A stretch of DNA of 64,000 nt from the NCBI GenBank assembly GCA_036346205.1, contig JARFJB010001594.1:4099501-4163500 (forward strand), read 5' to 3'. Positions 23,111 to 34,965 of the stretch are shown here, piece by piece. The DNA is from Vesta saturnalis. Lineage: Eukaryota > Arthropoda > Insecta > Coleoptera > Lampyridae. Below the pieces are notes generated by a model. The model did not search any database. It was not told the DNA's origin and was given only the letters and a program-made list of their open reading frames with translations. Position numbers and translations under genes: made by a program. How positions within the stretch are numbered: the stretch's first letter is position 1; each line of letters opens with the position of its first letter.

Positions 23111-24785
23111 GTGCTTTTAGGACCATGCACTTCAGGTCATTTAACATCCACTGGTCAAAACTTCATTTTGTCCAGCCCCCCCCTTCAGAACATAATTAAG
23201 ATTTTCAAAGCAGACTGGAATGTGTTCTCCGAATACATCTCCAACAACCTTCAAACCAATCTTCAAACGACCCAAGATCTCGAGAGAGCCATTAGAGACC
23301 TAACTTCCGTAATTACGAAAGCGGTCAATATCCTGTCCATTAAAACATCGATTTCCCGCACATCGTGAACTGGATCAAAGAAAAGACGAATCTATCGTCA
23401 ATTCTGCGACAGGGATCCGGCCTCAAGACCGAATACAATCGCTTAACGCCTTAATCAGGGAAGCAAACAAACAGCGAAGACTCCTGGACCAAAACCACCT
23501 AGTTAGATTAAGAAATGGAAAACTTTCTGGCAACATTCGATAGACTGACCAGAAGGAAAGTAACCCTAAATCCCACCTACCCTTTCAGGGCAACCTAATT
23601 CCTCCGACCAGGAAAGGCGGATTTCTTGGCCCCTCCAATCCATTTTCCGATCCAGATGATCCCATCGAAACCGGTTCAAGGCACCTTGAGAGTCGCCTTG
23701 AAGAATTCCCAACCTTAACCTTCCCGAAACCCAACTCGATAACGAGAATCCTTCCTTTGCTCGCATCACGCCCGACCAGGTCAACTCGTACTCCAAAAAA
23801 GGGAAAAATCAGGCCTAAGTCATGACGGGTTAATCGCAAAATCCTCCGGCACCTACCTGACCTAGCCCCTTCCCGGACTGGAAATCGTCCTCCACCGTCA
23901 TGATATCCAAACCCCACTCCGACCTAACCACATCCTCCTCCACAGATCCATTTACCTCCTGAGTTGCCTCGGATAATGCTTCGAGCAGATTCTGGTCAGG
24001 CGACTCAGGGACCACCTAGAATTGAACGATCATACCCGACCCCTTTCCCAAACTCCTGCTCTCGTACCTGACCAATCGGTGTTCAAAAGTAGGAAATACC
24101 TTTCCGACCCTTTTTAAGCAGGGTACCAGGTTTTGCCTTAGTCCCGATCCTTTACAATCCGCATCCGACATTCCGAAGTAACACAACCCCAGTAGTCGTT
24201 GGTTTTGGGATGACACCCCTTCTGGGGGTTAATCGGAAACGAACGGCCTCCCCCTCATATCAAAACCCCCGGAACTTCCCAACTGGGCTAACGGTGGAGA
24301 GTCTCCGTCAATCCCACCAAAACCCAAACAATAAATCCCCGGGCGACCGGAATGTTTTCACACTAAATAAAGAAAGATTCCCGCTCCAATGCGAAGTCAC
24401 CTACCTAGGAATACTCTTCACTAAAACCCTTAATTGGCTCCCCGATGTACAAAAAACACTTAACAGAATAAGAAACCGAGCAGACCTACTGGGCACCCTT
24501 CGGGATAGAATCAACACCAGCATAAACCCCAATCAGCTTTCCTCTATCGCTTCCTCTGAACGCCGAATACGCAGACGCATACACAGGAATCCTTTTCAGG
24601 TACCCTAGCGACATCATAATACAACACGCAAACATACCACCTATTACACACAGAATACAAACACCAGAGAAACTTTACACAAAAGAATCTTTGGGACATA
24701 ATCCCACCGAGAGGTCCTTACCACACCTTTCTACGTTTTCTCAACCCGGAAAAACCCAAACTAAAACAAACCGGAGATCCTAACT
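23111..24785 (+). mobile_element. corrupted Jockey-like LINE fragment
   Basis: The plus strand shows FKADWNVFSEYISNNL followed by DLERAIRDLTSVITKAV, the linker between endonuclease and RT in Jockey-type elements. Further right at 24350-24600 is CEVTYLGILFTKTLNW, followed by LLGTLRDRINTS, the post-RT region. Between them the RT core can be followed only in short pieces because frames change every few dozen bases. GC content is much higher than the flanks. It ends abruptly at about 24790 against another repeat. Confidence 0.6.
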
Positions 24786-24789
24786 GAAC

Positions 24790-25147
24790 TCCTTTAGTAC
24801 ACGTCTAGTAACATCTCATAGTCACGGCCAAGTTTTGTGATCACAGGATATTAAATTTTTCAAACATTAACTATTTGTAAAATGACGAATTGCGGCTAAA
24901 CAATTCGTTTTATACCTTATACATAAAGTCGCACTATAATTGACCAAGGAAAATATGCAATATATATGATTCCATTGAAAAAATGCAACTTTGATATAAA
25001 TCGCCCTGTATAAGCTTTGCTATTCAAGTGAAAATATTTTGGGTTTGTAGCCTTAAGGGTACCCCAACACAACCCATCAACAAACTTTAGAAATATTCTT
25101 TAATAAACCCACAATCGTACACCCACGCACTATTGGGCTACCTTGTA
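24790..25147 (-). repeat. transposon-end repeat, inverted mate of 61226-61600
   Basis: The minus strand begins ACAAGGTAGCCCAATAGTGC and matches the plus strand at 61226-61600 for about 350 bases. Shared strings include AATATTTTCACTTGAAT, CAGGGCGATTTAT and GATGTTACTAGAC. The terminal ACAAGGTGGCCC-like sequence looks like the end of a TA-targeting DNA transposon. Only one end is present here. Confidence 0.65.
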
Positions 25148-26021
25148 TATAAGCTATAAATAAGTAAATACTAACCATAAGCATGAGCACACTAACAAAA
25201 AAAAAGTGAAGCCAAAAAGCAAGACCACGTCATTAATTTTTTCCCTCAAAGACTTCATAAAGTAATAGATCTGCTTCAAAATGTTCAAAAAGGGTTTCGA
25301 AAGTATTTTTTGTGAATATATTAAAAACTACCAACTTTTGAGCAAAATGTTTAGAGACCATTTTTATAATAATTCTATTTTATACAAGTCTATTTTATAT
25401 TTTTTTCGTAACGTAATAAATAACCCATAAAATTGTACTCTAGAAAACGTTTTAAAGTGCACTTCGTGAAACTATCGAAAACTAACAAGCTTGAAGACTA
25501 AAGTGTGGAAAAGCTGTGAACATAATTCAACTTTTAAAGATTAAAATATATATTTAAATTTATATTTTTTACAAATTTCAAACATTTCAAAAGCAATTCT
25601 AGATATCATTCTCAGTAAATAGAGTTGAACGTGTTAATAAACATAACAAAATCTGATAAAGTATTCGAAGTGACGCCCTAAACTACTTTTTCTGAGTATA
25701 TCGACTTTAGCGCTTGAAGCCTAGAAACCCTTTTTTAACAATAAACAATTAGTTTTAGACAAGCTGCCTTAATAAAGGTACTTCAGGAGCAGTAACCTTG
25801 TTATCTGTTGTGCATACATCAAAAACTATCAACTTTGAAGCAAAAATTGTAGAGATAATTTTTAAAGATACGGTAGTTTTGAATAGGTTTATTTTGTATT
25901 TTTTGTAGGGCAACAAATAGCTTTAAAGAGGTACTTAAAAAAAGGTATGAATTTCTGAGGTTAAAGGTTACAAAGTTTGTTAACATAATTCAATTTTAGA
26001 AAAGTTTGTTTATAAAGTTTG

Positions 26022-26076
<55 letters not shown>

Positions 26077-27020
26077 AATTATTATTATCAACATTCTTAG
26101 CGATGAGCGTATTTATAACTTTTCTGTCCATACCTGCAATCGCTTTGGAGATAATTGATAAATAAGCTACTTCTGGCGTAACTGTGATTAAAACTGTGTA
26201 ATACAGCTCATTTTGTATGTACCGGTATCGCCTTAATTACAACACCTTACGATGTAAGTTAAATGTGAATTATTCTAAACCGAAAAATTTATAATAGTAA
26301 GGTACGGAAGCCTTAAATATATACTGTAGCTGTAAAACTAGATAATTTCAATTAATTGTTAAATATAGTAAAAAAGTAAATATAAGCAAACCCATAGCAC
26401 ATTTTAGTTTGTCTATTTAAATTACACCTTGATAAGAATATGACAGGGTATAGAAACAATGTTATGCTGACAACATAGTACTGGAAGCCTTATAGTTATA
26501 AACTATAAACACGGCTAACTTCACGGGACCGTAAACTTTTGGATAAATCATTAATTTCTTATTACATAATTAGGCGTCAATTAGGCGACCTTAAGTAAAA
26601 CTTTGCGCCCTTCTAGGGAAGAAGTTATTGTAAATTACACTAACACAGCTAACATCACAGCCGTGCATAAATCAATTTTGTCTTATGCAATAATTAGGCG
26701 CTGTTTTGCGTGACTAAAATAAAATTTTGCTTGTAAACTTGTAAAGATTCAGCTTAACTTTACTAAAATTTGTGTAATTAGTTATTTTTTAATTGCCCTA
26801 CAGTAATCAAGATAGGTAAAGTTGTTTAAAATTAAAACCCATTACAAAAGATTGCGCGATATTGCACCACAAATAATTAATTTTAATCCCTCCTACGTAG
26901 ATATTAAAAAGCATAAAATGCTCTTACGTCCGAGAACCCTTAGCCATCACAACCAGAGGACCCCAGCATAGAAGCAGGATCCACCCACCGAGAATCAGCT
27001 ATAAAAACCGCGGCGCTGCG
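25148..27020. other. intronic AT-rich stretch
   Basis: Part of P450 gene 1 intron 1. Contains a (TA)n tract at 26027-26073 and loosely repeated phrases (for example TTTATATTTTTTxCGTAA). Two related segments around 26500-26640 and 26640-26760 both carry TTAGGCG(T/C)C and a taaactttgcgccc-like phrase, suggesting an old duplication. No exon seen. Confidence 0.4.
26027..26073. repeat. (TA)n microsatellite
   Basis: Uninterrupted TA dinucleotide tract in P450 gene 1 intron 1. Confidence 0.9.
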
Positions 27021-27027
27021 GGAAGAA

Positions 27028-27420
27028 ATCCTACCGAGCTGGTAGCGTAATGGTGACACGACCTTCTTAGCATTCGGGAGGTAATGGGTTCGATTCCCGT
27101 TACCGCCTACCTTGTATGAGGTTTTTTCAGGGGGTTTTCCTCATACGCATGTAGCCGCATGGTCACTGCGTATATGCACACCAAGTGCGGCTACTTAGGC
27201 GAATGATGGGGTAGTATTTCCCCCTCAGAACCCTAACTCCGTTCCTTCAGATCCTATCCTGACCACACACATCCTTAATCCCACCATGCTTATATACGTA
27301 ATGTATGTATGTATGCTGGGAATCCATGATTGTGGCTGAAGGAGCTTAGAAAACTCGAGCAGCCCGCCCTCCCCTCGGGGAGGGAATGAAATATGTGGCC
27401 TTTTCCTTTTTTTTTCCGGA
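27028..27420 (+). mobile_element. tRNA-derived SINE
   Basis: The head has an A-box-like TGGTAGCGTAATGG, an anticodon-like stem CCTTC/GGAGG and a clear B box GGGTTCGATTCCC with a T-arm stem ATGGG/CCCGT. The body follows, including the hairpin TGTATGAGG...CCTCATACG, and the element ends in a T-rich tail at 27402-27417. The acceptor stem does not pair. No intact target-site duplication was evident. It lies in P450 gene 1 intron 1. Confidence 0.65.
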
Positions 27421-28200
27421 AGAAATCCTACTACTACTACTTCGTCTACTACTACTTCGTCTACTACTTTTGCTACTCCGCGACTCCGCTATCCTGACAT
27501 TCTCGCGTCTCCAGCAGCCAGAACCGAGATCCAGACCGCGCGCCTGCCGTAGTTAGTTTCGTTGTATACGTCGCCGACCTGCCGATTGCCGCATCCGTTT
27601 ATCCTGAACCATCGTGCATCTTTTGTCGCGTTACTTCGCCGCCGTCACCAGTAAATCAGCATTATACAATCAAACTGCTGGTTGAGAAACGCTAAGGTTA
27701 ACAGCACGTAAATTTTATTGCACCACTTTTCTTAAATATTACACCAGACACCTAGAGAAACGACGGGCTGCAGAGCCCGGAAGTTATCTAACCGTTCCAG
27801 TACACACACTAGAAGTATACGACGGGCTGTATAGCCTGAAGTTGCCTTCGGCACAGATACACACGAACCAGGACGTTGCTACTTCGGGCTAACGCCCTGA
27901 AGGCATCTTCCATTTACTCCAGCGGCAAGAAGGGTACTCGCTCAAATTCTACCGCTCCTCCAGGAGATCCCTTTGTACAGCAGTCGACGGGCTGGACCCA
28001 GAATCTTATAAAGGGCTCTACATTAACCAGATATTACACCTACATTACACATACAATACACCGACCAGATCCTGAGGAAAATTAGCAATACAAACAAGCG
28101 ACGCCTTGACCTAGAGGTAATCTCAATATCAGAAGCCGCATTCGTAGAGATCACCCGCGTGATCCTCCAGGTATATAAAGACGAACCCGTGGTGCATCTA
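27421..28200. other. GC-richer island with repeated small hairpins
   Basis: More CpG-containing than its surroundings. A (CTA)n/(CTT)n-like stretch at 27430-27470 is followed by four small stem-loops that start GACGGGCT or CGGGCT (27765-27778, 27824-27837, 27886-27897, 27987-27998). The 70-codon frame at 27876-28085 is not recognisable. It could be part of an unidentified mobile element. The identity is unknown. Confidence 0.4.
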
Positions 28201-29870
28201 CGTGATAAATTACATTAAACGTACTCCTGCGTCTCGCAATCGCATATAAATCACTTACTTGAAACACCTGCATTCCGTCGGAAACAATTCTCAGAATTGT
28301 TCAATTTAGTACACGCAGTCCTAAAAGGTCGTGTAAACTCGCCTCCGATTAATTCGTTTATAACAATTAATAAAGAAGCAATCTTTTAATAATAACTAAC
28401 GTAAAAGATCGTGATAAACTCCGTCTTCCCTGTATTTGTTAGTTAGAATAAGTTTCGCTCATACGAAAAGTATACGCGTTTAACAAAAACAGACGTTTTT
28501 CTAATAATAAAGAATTAATACGTTTATTTCCGGGCATAATTAAATGTTAGATATTCATTTCATTACTGTAAATACGTTCTCCATTAATTAAGAAATCCTG
28601 AGATCAGCCTGTTTAGTTAGGGTAGATAATTAAACGCGTACGTACAATATGCATTTAAAACATGTAAATGTTAACCTGTACTGTATAAAGCATTCCAAGT
28701 ACTGAGCTCATATCCAGTCAGTCTGAAAGCCAAATCACGTATAAGAATAGTCATGCGCACCAAGGTTACTTTAAATTATTGATTTTCTCTTTGACCTGCT
28801 TAAAGACACCAACGCGATCGTTGCCCCAGCTTATCTAATATATAGAATTTTACCAGGCTACCGTGTACAGGACAGGCCTGAACCGTCGTAATAAACCAAA
28901 TTAAATCGTCATTAGTAGGATTTTTGGGTCATAACACATCAGCAATTGAACCACAATAATTTATATTTCCACAGAAACGGCTCAGGATCCAGTAATAACC
29001 ACTACCGTCCACGGGGGACCAGCCAAACGGGCGCTGTCAACCAGGACATCCCGGGTAACACCAAATAAGATTTGTTTTGTTGTTGTTGATAATTTATTTC
29101 ATTTAGGTAAGATTTTTTAGTTTTGTAAAAAAATAGATAATATACGTTTAAAATAGTTTTGTTGTATTATTCAAAGTGTACAGTGTTGAGCAACAAGATA
29201 CGAACCACCCCCGTCTTGTTAAGACAAGACCCGATTTGAGCTAGACCGAGGCAAATTAAATTAAACCATTTTAATTTAATTATTGTAAAGCAAAGAGGCG
29301 TTACAAACTTCAAAGTCTAGATAATTAGGCACTCACTATGCACAGTCAAAGTTAAATTTTGCACCCTATAGGAAACAAGTTATTGTAAAAATTACATCGA
29401 CAGGGCGAACTTTACGGTCATGGACTTTTGCCCACTCATATTGTACCTACTATTATCTTATGGTAATGTTTGTGTTCTTTGTAACAATGCTCAGTAGGTA
29501 AGTATACAAAATTTAGTTATCTTATACTCAGAGTCCTTTTTTCTAGTATAAAAATTATTGAAATTTTTCATTCTTGGGTACTTTTATTGTAAGGCGGGGG
29601 GTTGGCATAAAACGTTTTTGCACCGGCCTCAGTACAAAACACCAAATCCCAAAGTTTCTCTTATCCAGACAATTAAAAAAATCACGCGATTACATTAATT
29701 ATTGTTGGTATACGAAACTAAAACTATATTTACATTACTAAACTATTACATTTAATTCCAATGTTCCCGAATTATTTGGCCTGCGAGTTATTGATTTCAC
29801 CCACACAATTTATGTATAATATATAAAAATTCAGATTAATAACAATAAAAAAATTCTTTAGTAATTTTAT
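28200..29870. other. intronic stretch, nothing recognised
   Basis: Within P450 gene 1 intron 1, just 3' of exon 1. Short GC-rich patches at 28980-29060 and 29190-29250 but no coding motif, tRNA or transposon terminus that I can support. Confidence 0.4.
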
Positions 29871-29874
29871 GTAC

Positions 29875-30074
29875 CTGACATCAGGAAAATGTTCGTATAT
29901 TGCCTTAAGGGCATCTCCTACTGAAGTTTGTTGTAATAATACACTCAACAGTCCCCGCCATTGCTTGGGGATACTATATTGAGGGACACCTTTATTTGTC
30001 CAATATCTGAACGGTCTAACGAAAATATAATAAATAAATGCGCACAACACACAAATTATTAAGAACGGGGTCAT
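29875..30074 (-). CDS. cytochrome P450 gene 1, exon 1 (N-terminal anchor)
   Basis: A 66-codon open exon starts at ATG 30074 and ends in a CAG|GTACAT donor. It starts MTPFLIICVLCAFIYYIFVR, a hydrophobic signal-anchor that would hold the enzyme in the ER membrane. A basic and Pro/Gly stretch (RPFRYWTNKGVPQ) follows, as in microsomal P450s. The last codon is split AG|A and joins exactly in phase to the exon at 13257 (R then YLGIYQLT), giving DVRYLG. The implied intron 1 is 16.6 kb and contains the Penelope fragment, the compositional block and a SINE. The assignment to gene 1 rests on strand, phase and the absence of any other candidate second exon between. A separate orphan exon from a third P450 cannot be fully excluded. 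Confidence 0.85.
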
Positions 30075-30165
30075 TTTAAATTCTAATTAACGCATACGTT
30101 TGAAAACTCGAACAAAACTGGTGTTAATGGTTGGCTCATTAATTATTTAATAAATACCAGTTTTC
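30075..30165 (-). promoter_or_regulatory. possible core promoter of P450 gene 1
   Basis: The minus strand has TAAATAATTAATG followed about 31 bases later by ACCAGTTTTG, a TATA-like/CAGT-initiator arrangement roughly 50 bases before the ATG. The motifs are weak and the DNA is AT-rich, so this is tentative. Confidence 0.3.
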
Positions 30166-31050
30166 GTTCTACGTCACTATTCAGATAACGTTGAAAGGTG
30201 GATACATATACAGGTTAATCGATTCCGACGAAAATCAAATTATCTATAATGGGAATGAACAAGTGGTTTCAATGAGCACATATTTAAAGGTTCGACTTTG
30301 ACATTGATAAATCAACAAAGATAGTTACATCATTCAGTAATATAGATGATGAAGGTCATTTAGTGGGAATAAATTCATATTTTTAATTGTAAATTGTAGT
30401 GTCATACATAATACATAGCACACATTACTCATATCCAAGTTAATAAATATACGGATAAAAAAAACTAAATATGCCAAACAGTAAATAAATTAATGAATTG
30501 GGATTGGTCACACTGAGTTTTAGATGGATCCTTAGACAAGGAAACCTAATCTAAGGATGGATCAAACTCTTTTAACAAATTTCGATTCTACAGGTCAAAA
30601 TGCACCATAAAGTATTCAACCACATAACTTGTAAATGTGTTAGTAAACAAACAGGTGTTATTACTACAATAGCAACGGGGTCGTTCCTAAGGTATCTGCC
30701 GCCCGTGTGCGAATAATTTTCCCGCCCCTAACTTCTGATTAATTATAATTTCTTTGAAGTAATTTTACCTTAAAAAAACACAAGAAATGTGAAAAAAGTA
30801 AATTGTATTTCGAAAAAATGTCAGCAGGAACTTGTCATAAATTAACATGAATTATTATTATATATTACTTATTAACGGATACATTGAAAAAAGTTGGAAT
30901 AAACATTGATTGATAAATTAACATGAATAAACATTTATACTAATTAATACCTGTATTTATTAATATATTCTTATGAAAAATTTAGTTAAATTTTACTTTC
31001 GTTGCTTTTTTTTAGAGCAAATTCTGAAATAATATCGAATACATTTATAT
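30166..31050. other. intergenic, upstream of P450 gene 1
   Basis: AT-rich. A short inverted repeat (GATCCTTAGA with TCTAAGGAT) lies at 30528-30560. No gene seen. Confidence 0.4.
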
Positions 31051-31054
31051 CTTC

Positions 31055-31750
31055 CTAAATTATCTTTTCTATACTAATAATAGATGTCTGATAATCTTTT
31101 TGACCCATTGTTGATCGCAAATAATTTTTTATTATTTTACATTTCGAAAAACTCCTCTCGCTGCTGGTAACTGTCACCGGTAATTTCAAAAGATTTTTAT
31201 AGCAATTACAAAATTTAGAAACAGATAAGATTATTCGTAAACAGATATTGAATAGCGTGTAATGCATTGATTCCAGGGGAAATATAGGATGCAACGTTAT
31301 TAATTTCCTTGCATAAATCTTGGGCATTATCTATTTCATTTTTAGATGGATCAAATAATGTGCTCTCTAAAGATTTAATTGTAAAGACCTATCTACTTTA
31401 AGGAAATTATTTAAGTCGTTCAGAAAATCAAAAACTGTGATGATTTTTTATTTGGTCGAACCTTTCTTCGATTTTTGTTAATGCATTGTCCGATAGCACA
31501 AAATAAAAATTAATCTGTAGATTTTTTGGAGTCTCATCCTTGTTCTGACAATCAAATGACCATTTTTTCGTTCGAGGTCTGATAATATTAAGTGGTGGAA
31601 GTGAAGGGGTGCAATCGATATTCTTGGCAATATTTTTTGCCTCTTATAAAATATTAATAAATTCTGTATCTGATTTAATATCATGTAACTATTCCTTAAT
31701 TTGCTACAGTAATAACATATTTGATAAAACAGTACACGTTTCATGCATTA
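31055..31750 (-). pseudogene. hAT / ZMYM1-like transposase remnant
   Basis: The C-terminal open piece (31055-31327) reads KLPVTVTSSERSFSKCKIIK followed by YLRSTMGQKD and SIISIEKII. This is the hAT dimerisation domain, in which the TSSERSFS-K-IK-YLRS pattern is diagnostic. Upstream on the same strand, in other frames, are weak pieces of the preceding domain (for example INFYFVLSDNALTKIEERF). This is the form common in insect ZMYM1-like genes derived from hAT transposases. Several stops and frame changes make it non-functional. Possible CAG-type terminal sequence lies near 31786, but no paired end was found. Confidence 0.75.
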
Positions 31751-31929
31751 GTTTGGTTACGACGTTAATTTTGACTAACAGCGCGTTTTCCTACACCTTC
31801 GCCAGTCGCCAACGACTGCGACTGAGTAGCCGCGACTGGTAGTAGCGCGATAATTCGTCAAATCCGTTTTACGTGTCTGCGCTAGTTAAGAGTTCTTTGC
31901 TCAATGTGATCTGTTCTAGCCACAAGAAA

Positions 31930-32460
31930 AATGAATATTTCTGAAAGTCATTACTTTTAATCTTATTAAGCTATCAGAAGCATGAAGAAAATCTGCTTCT
32001 CCTTTTAACGTCAGAATCTGAACACATTAATATTAAGGAATTAAAGGGTGGTATTAATACAATAAAGAATTCTACTTTCTTTGACATCATTGATGAAATA
32101 AATGACATCAAGAAACGTGAAAATAATATTCTTGCCTTTAACATACCTGAAGGAAACGTTAATAATGAAGAGGATATGGCTAAGAAATTAGTCTCCGAAT
32201 TAACGACTGATGTTGAACTCACTAATGTTAAAGTGTTCAGAGTTGGAAAAGTAACTGCAGGGAAAGTTCGTCCGCTGAAAATTGCTCTAGCTAATCATCA
32301 AGATGTAACTACAGTATTGAAAAATGCCAATAAATTAAAACACTCTATCAATTTTAACAAGGTTGGCTTAAATCGTGATTTAACCCTTCGTCAAAGAAAC
32401 TTTGCATTTTGTATCCGTAAAGAATTTCGTGAAGAGTCGCAAATGAGGAAACTAATATAA
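31930..32460 (+). pseudogene. ORF1 protein of family B LINE
   Basis: An open frame continues from about 31990 through 32460. It shows EINDIKKRENNILAFNIPEG, then VKVFRVGK, RPLKIAL, LKNANKLK and NRDLTLRQRNFAFCIRKEF. This is the nucleic-acid-binding ORF1 layout of many non-LTR elements: an RRM-like segment, then a C-terminal domain with D-L-T-x-x-Q-R. The start is uncertain. An ATG at 31932 is followed by stops in this frame, so the N-terminus is frameshifted or an internal start was used. ORF1 proteins coat the element RNA. Confidence 0.65.
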
Positions 32461-32547
32461 CTTTAAAATATCGGGATGGTATACCAAAAATTGTTACAAA
32501 AAAGATGTAAATATCCAACAAACATGCACTACTAGTTCTAATTTAAT

Positions 32548-33360
32548 GCATAATATTTTACTAACAAGTCAAAACGTGAGAGGCTTGAACACGAAAGTAA
32601 ATAAATTCTATACTAACACTTTAGCGTGTGCATCGGATATAATCTCAATTACAGAAACTTGGCTTAAAGATAACATATTCTTCTGAATATTTTACTGATA
32701 TGAATAATGTCTATCGTACAGATAGAAAACATATGAGAGGCGGTGGTGTCTTAATCGCTATAAAATCATCTTATAGTTCAGAACATCTCTTTCTCAAATC
32801 TCCTGTCCCAGAAGTGGACTTAATCGGTGTAAAATGTACTTTTCAGAAGACGATTGTTAATGTAATAAATTTGTACATTCCACCGGCATTATCAGTAGAT
32901 CAATACGATATCTTATTCCATTATTTGGAGAAAATATGTCTTAGGAACTTATTTATTATAACCGGTGATTTTAATATTCCAGAGCTTCAGACATGGTACG
33001 ACATAAACCACAATTCTCCCTTATGTAACATTCTAAGTCGTATTTTCTGCCACTGTAATCTAAAACAAACAAACTTTATTAAAAACAGTAATGGTAGGAT
33101 TTTAGATCTAATTATTACACCTAGTGATATAAGTTGTGATGTAACACGAGATATTAACGCTTTGGTTGATGAAGACAAGCACCATCCTGGGCTATCAGCT
33201 AAAATATCTTGGCTACCGAACGATTGTCCATCCTTTAATCCTCAGGACAACTTCTTACGAATAATTTCCGATTATGTAATTTTGAGGAACTTCATAATGG
33301 CGCCAGTAACGTGGACTGGACCCAACTAGAAAACTTTCAGTGTGTAAATGAAGCTTGTGA
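32548..33360 (+). pseudogene. endonuclease of family B LINE
   Basis: The start at MHNILLTSQNVRGLNTKVN contains the NVRGL motif. After a one-base shift near 32683 the frame continues with RGGGVLIAIKSS, NLYIPPA, ITGDFNIPE (catalytic GDFN) and RILDLIITPS. A final histidine region is present as DEDKHHPGLS rather than the usual SDH. The domain then runs into the linker (GASNVDWTQLENFQCVNEAC) and is cut at about 33360 by a family A insertion. Confidence 0.75.
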
Positions 33361-34965
33361 AGATGTGCCCCTAGTCAACTCTTCTTCATACGCTATGAAA
33401 CCAATTCATTTTCGGTACAAGCTCTTGGAATCGATCATCAGTAGGCTTGATCTCAATAAATCGACTGGCCCAGACTGTATCCCAGCTATTGTCTTAAAGA
33501 AATGTTCCTCGAACTAGTACCAGTCCTATCTAAGCTCTATAAGATCTCTATGTCTTCTGGGGAATTCCTTCATCATGGAAGTTAGCAAATGTTCAACCTA
33601 TTCCCAAAAAGGCGATAACACCGATCCCTCAAATTACCGACCAATTGCCATCACTTCCATTTTATCTAAAATCATGGAAAAGCCATCAATCAGCAACTGC
33701 TCATGTTCCTTGAAACTAACAAACTCCTTAGTGACCACCAATATGGGTTTAGGCAAAGTCGTTCAACAGGAGATCTTCTTTCATATGTGACCCAAGTTTG
33801 GAACAATACAGTAGAGCAGTCCGGTGAAACAGTTGTAGTCGCTTTAGATATCTCAAAGGCATTTGACCAAGTTTGGCATAAGTTTACTTGCCAAACTCAC
33901 TTCGTTTGGGTTAAATGATATGCTCATCAACTGGGTTTCTAGTTTCCTTAATAAAAGACGAATACGTGTCGTAGTTGATGGCTTTTTTCAAAAAGTTAGC
34001 ATTAACGCGGGCGTACCACAGGGATCGTTATAGCGCCTACACTTTTTCTACTGTACATAAATGACCTTATTTCTTCACTGTAGTTCATCTCAGTCTACTC
34101 ATAGTGATAATCCACCTATGTCAAATCAAGAAATTAAAGCTGAAATGGCAAATTCAATCAACAAAGACATTCAACGTATTCTCGAATGGAGAAGCAATAA
34201 TTAGTTAAATTTATGCTAACAAAACTCAATGTTGCCTTATGTCCGCCAAAAAGATCGATCATTTCCTGTTGTAAGTATGAATGGCTCAGTTCTTAAGTTT
34301 TCACACTCTATTACTCTGTTGGGTATGACTGTATCTTCAAATCTCTCATGGGTTGACCATCTTCTGTCAGCTACCAAAACAGCTGCTCGTAAAATAGGCT
34401 TTTGTACAGATCTAAGCAGTACTTTACCTTCTGTATAAGGCCCAAATTTGGCCTCATATGGAATATAATACTCACCTTTGGGTTAGTGCTCCCCAATACG
34501 CTATCGATATCGTTGATAGTATTCAAAAGAGAGCGATTAGGCTTATAAATGACCCGTCCTTAACTTCTCACATACAGTCCCTTGAGCATAGAAGGATGGT
34601 TTCAGTTCTTTCTTTGTATTATCGTTATTACAACGGCTATTGTGTTGTGAATTATATTCTTTGATACCATCTCGGCTATCTTTGCGAGAAACACTCGGTT
34701 CACTCATTCACATCAGTATGCAGTACAAATCTCCACTTGTCGTACCAAACGGGCGCAATCCACATTTTTCTACACGGCTTTTAAACTCTGGAATAATCTC
34801 CTGGTTCCTGTTTTCCTCTCACTTATGATATGAGAAAATTTAAGGTAGCTGTTCATAGGCATCTATTGGCAATTCATTGTCCCTCTATCCATCCTCCTAC
34901 CTGTTCCTGAGTGCTTTAACACGATAGGCTAAATTTAGCCTGTTGAGGTCCAGAGTCATACAAAA
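33361..34965 (+). mobile_element. family A LINE, copy 2, inserted in family B
   Basis: A 5'-truncated copy begins within the RT (YAMKPIHFRYK, LDLNKSTGPDCIPA). It continues with NYRPIAITSILSKIMEK, YGFRQSRSTGDLLSYV, VVVALDISKAFDQVWHK (motif A), NAGVPQGSL (motif B) and the post-RT region MEYNTHLWVSAPQYA with QKRAIRLINDPSLT. It ends with the family 3' sequence TTAGCCTGTTGAGGTCC and a short A-rich tail. Frameshifts break it. It interrupts family B between its endonuclease-RT linker halves. I could not find a clear target-site duplication. Confidence 0.8.

Noticed and set aside
30523..30564. Inverted repeat as a terminator or operator
   Set aside because: Only a 9-base stem in AT-rich eukaryotic DNA. 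Likely chance.
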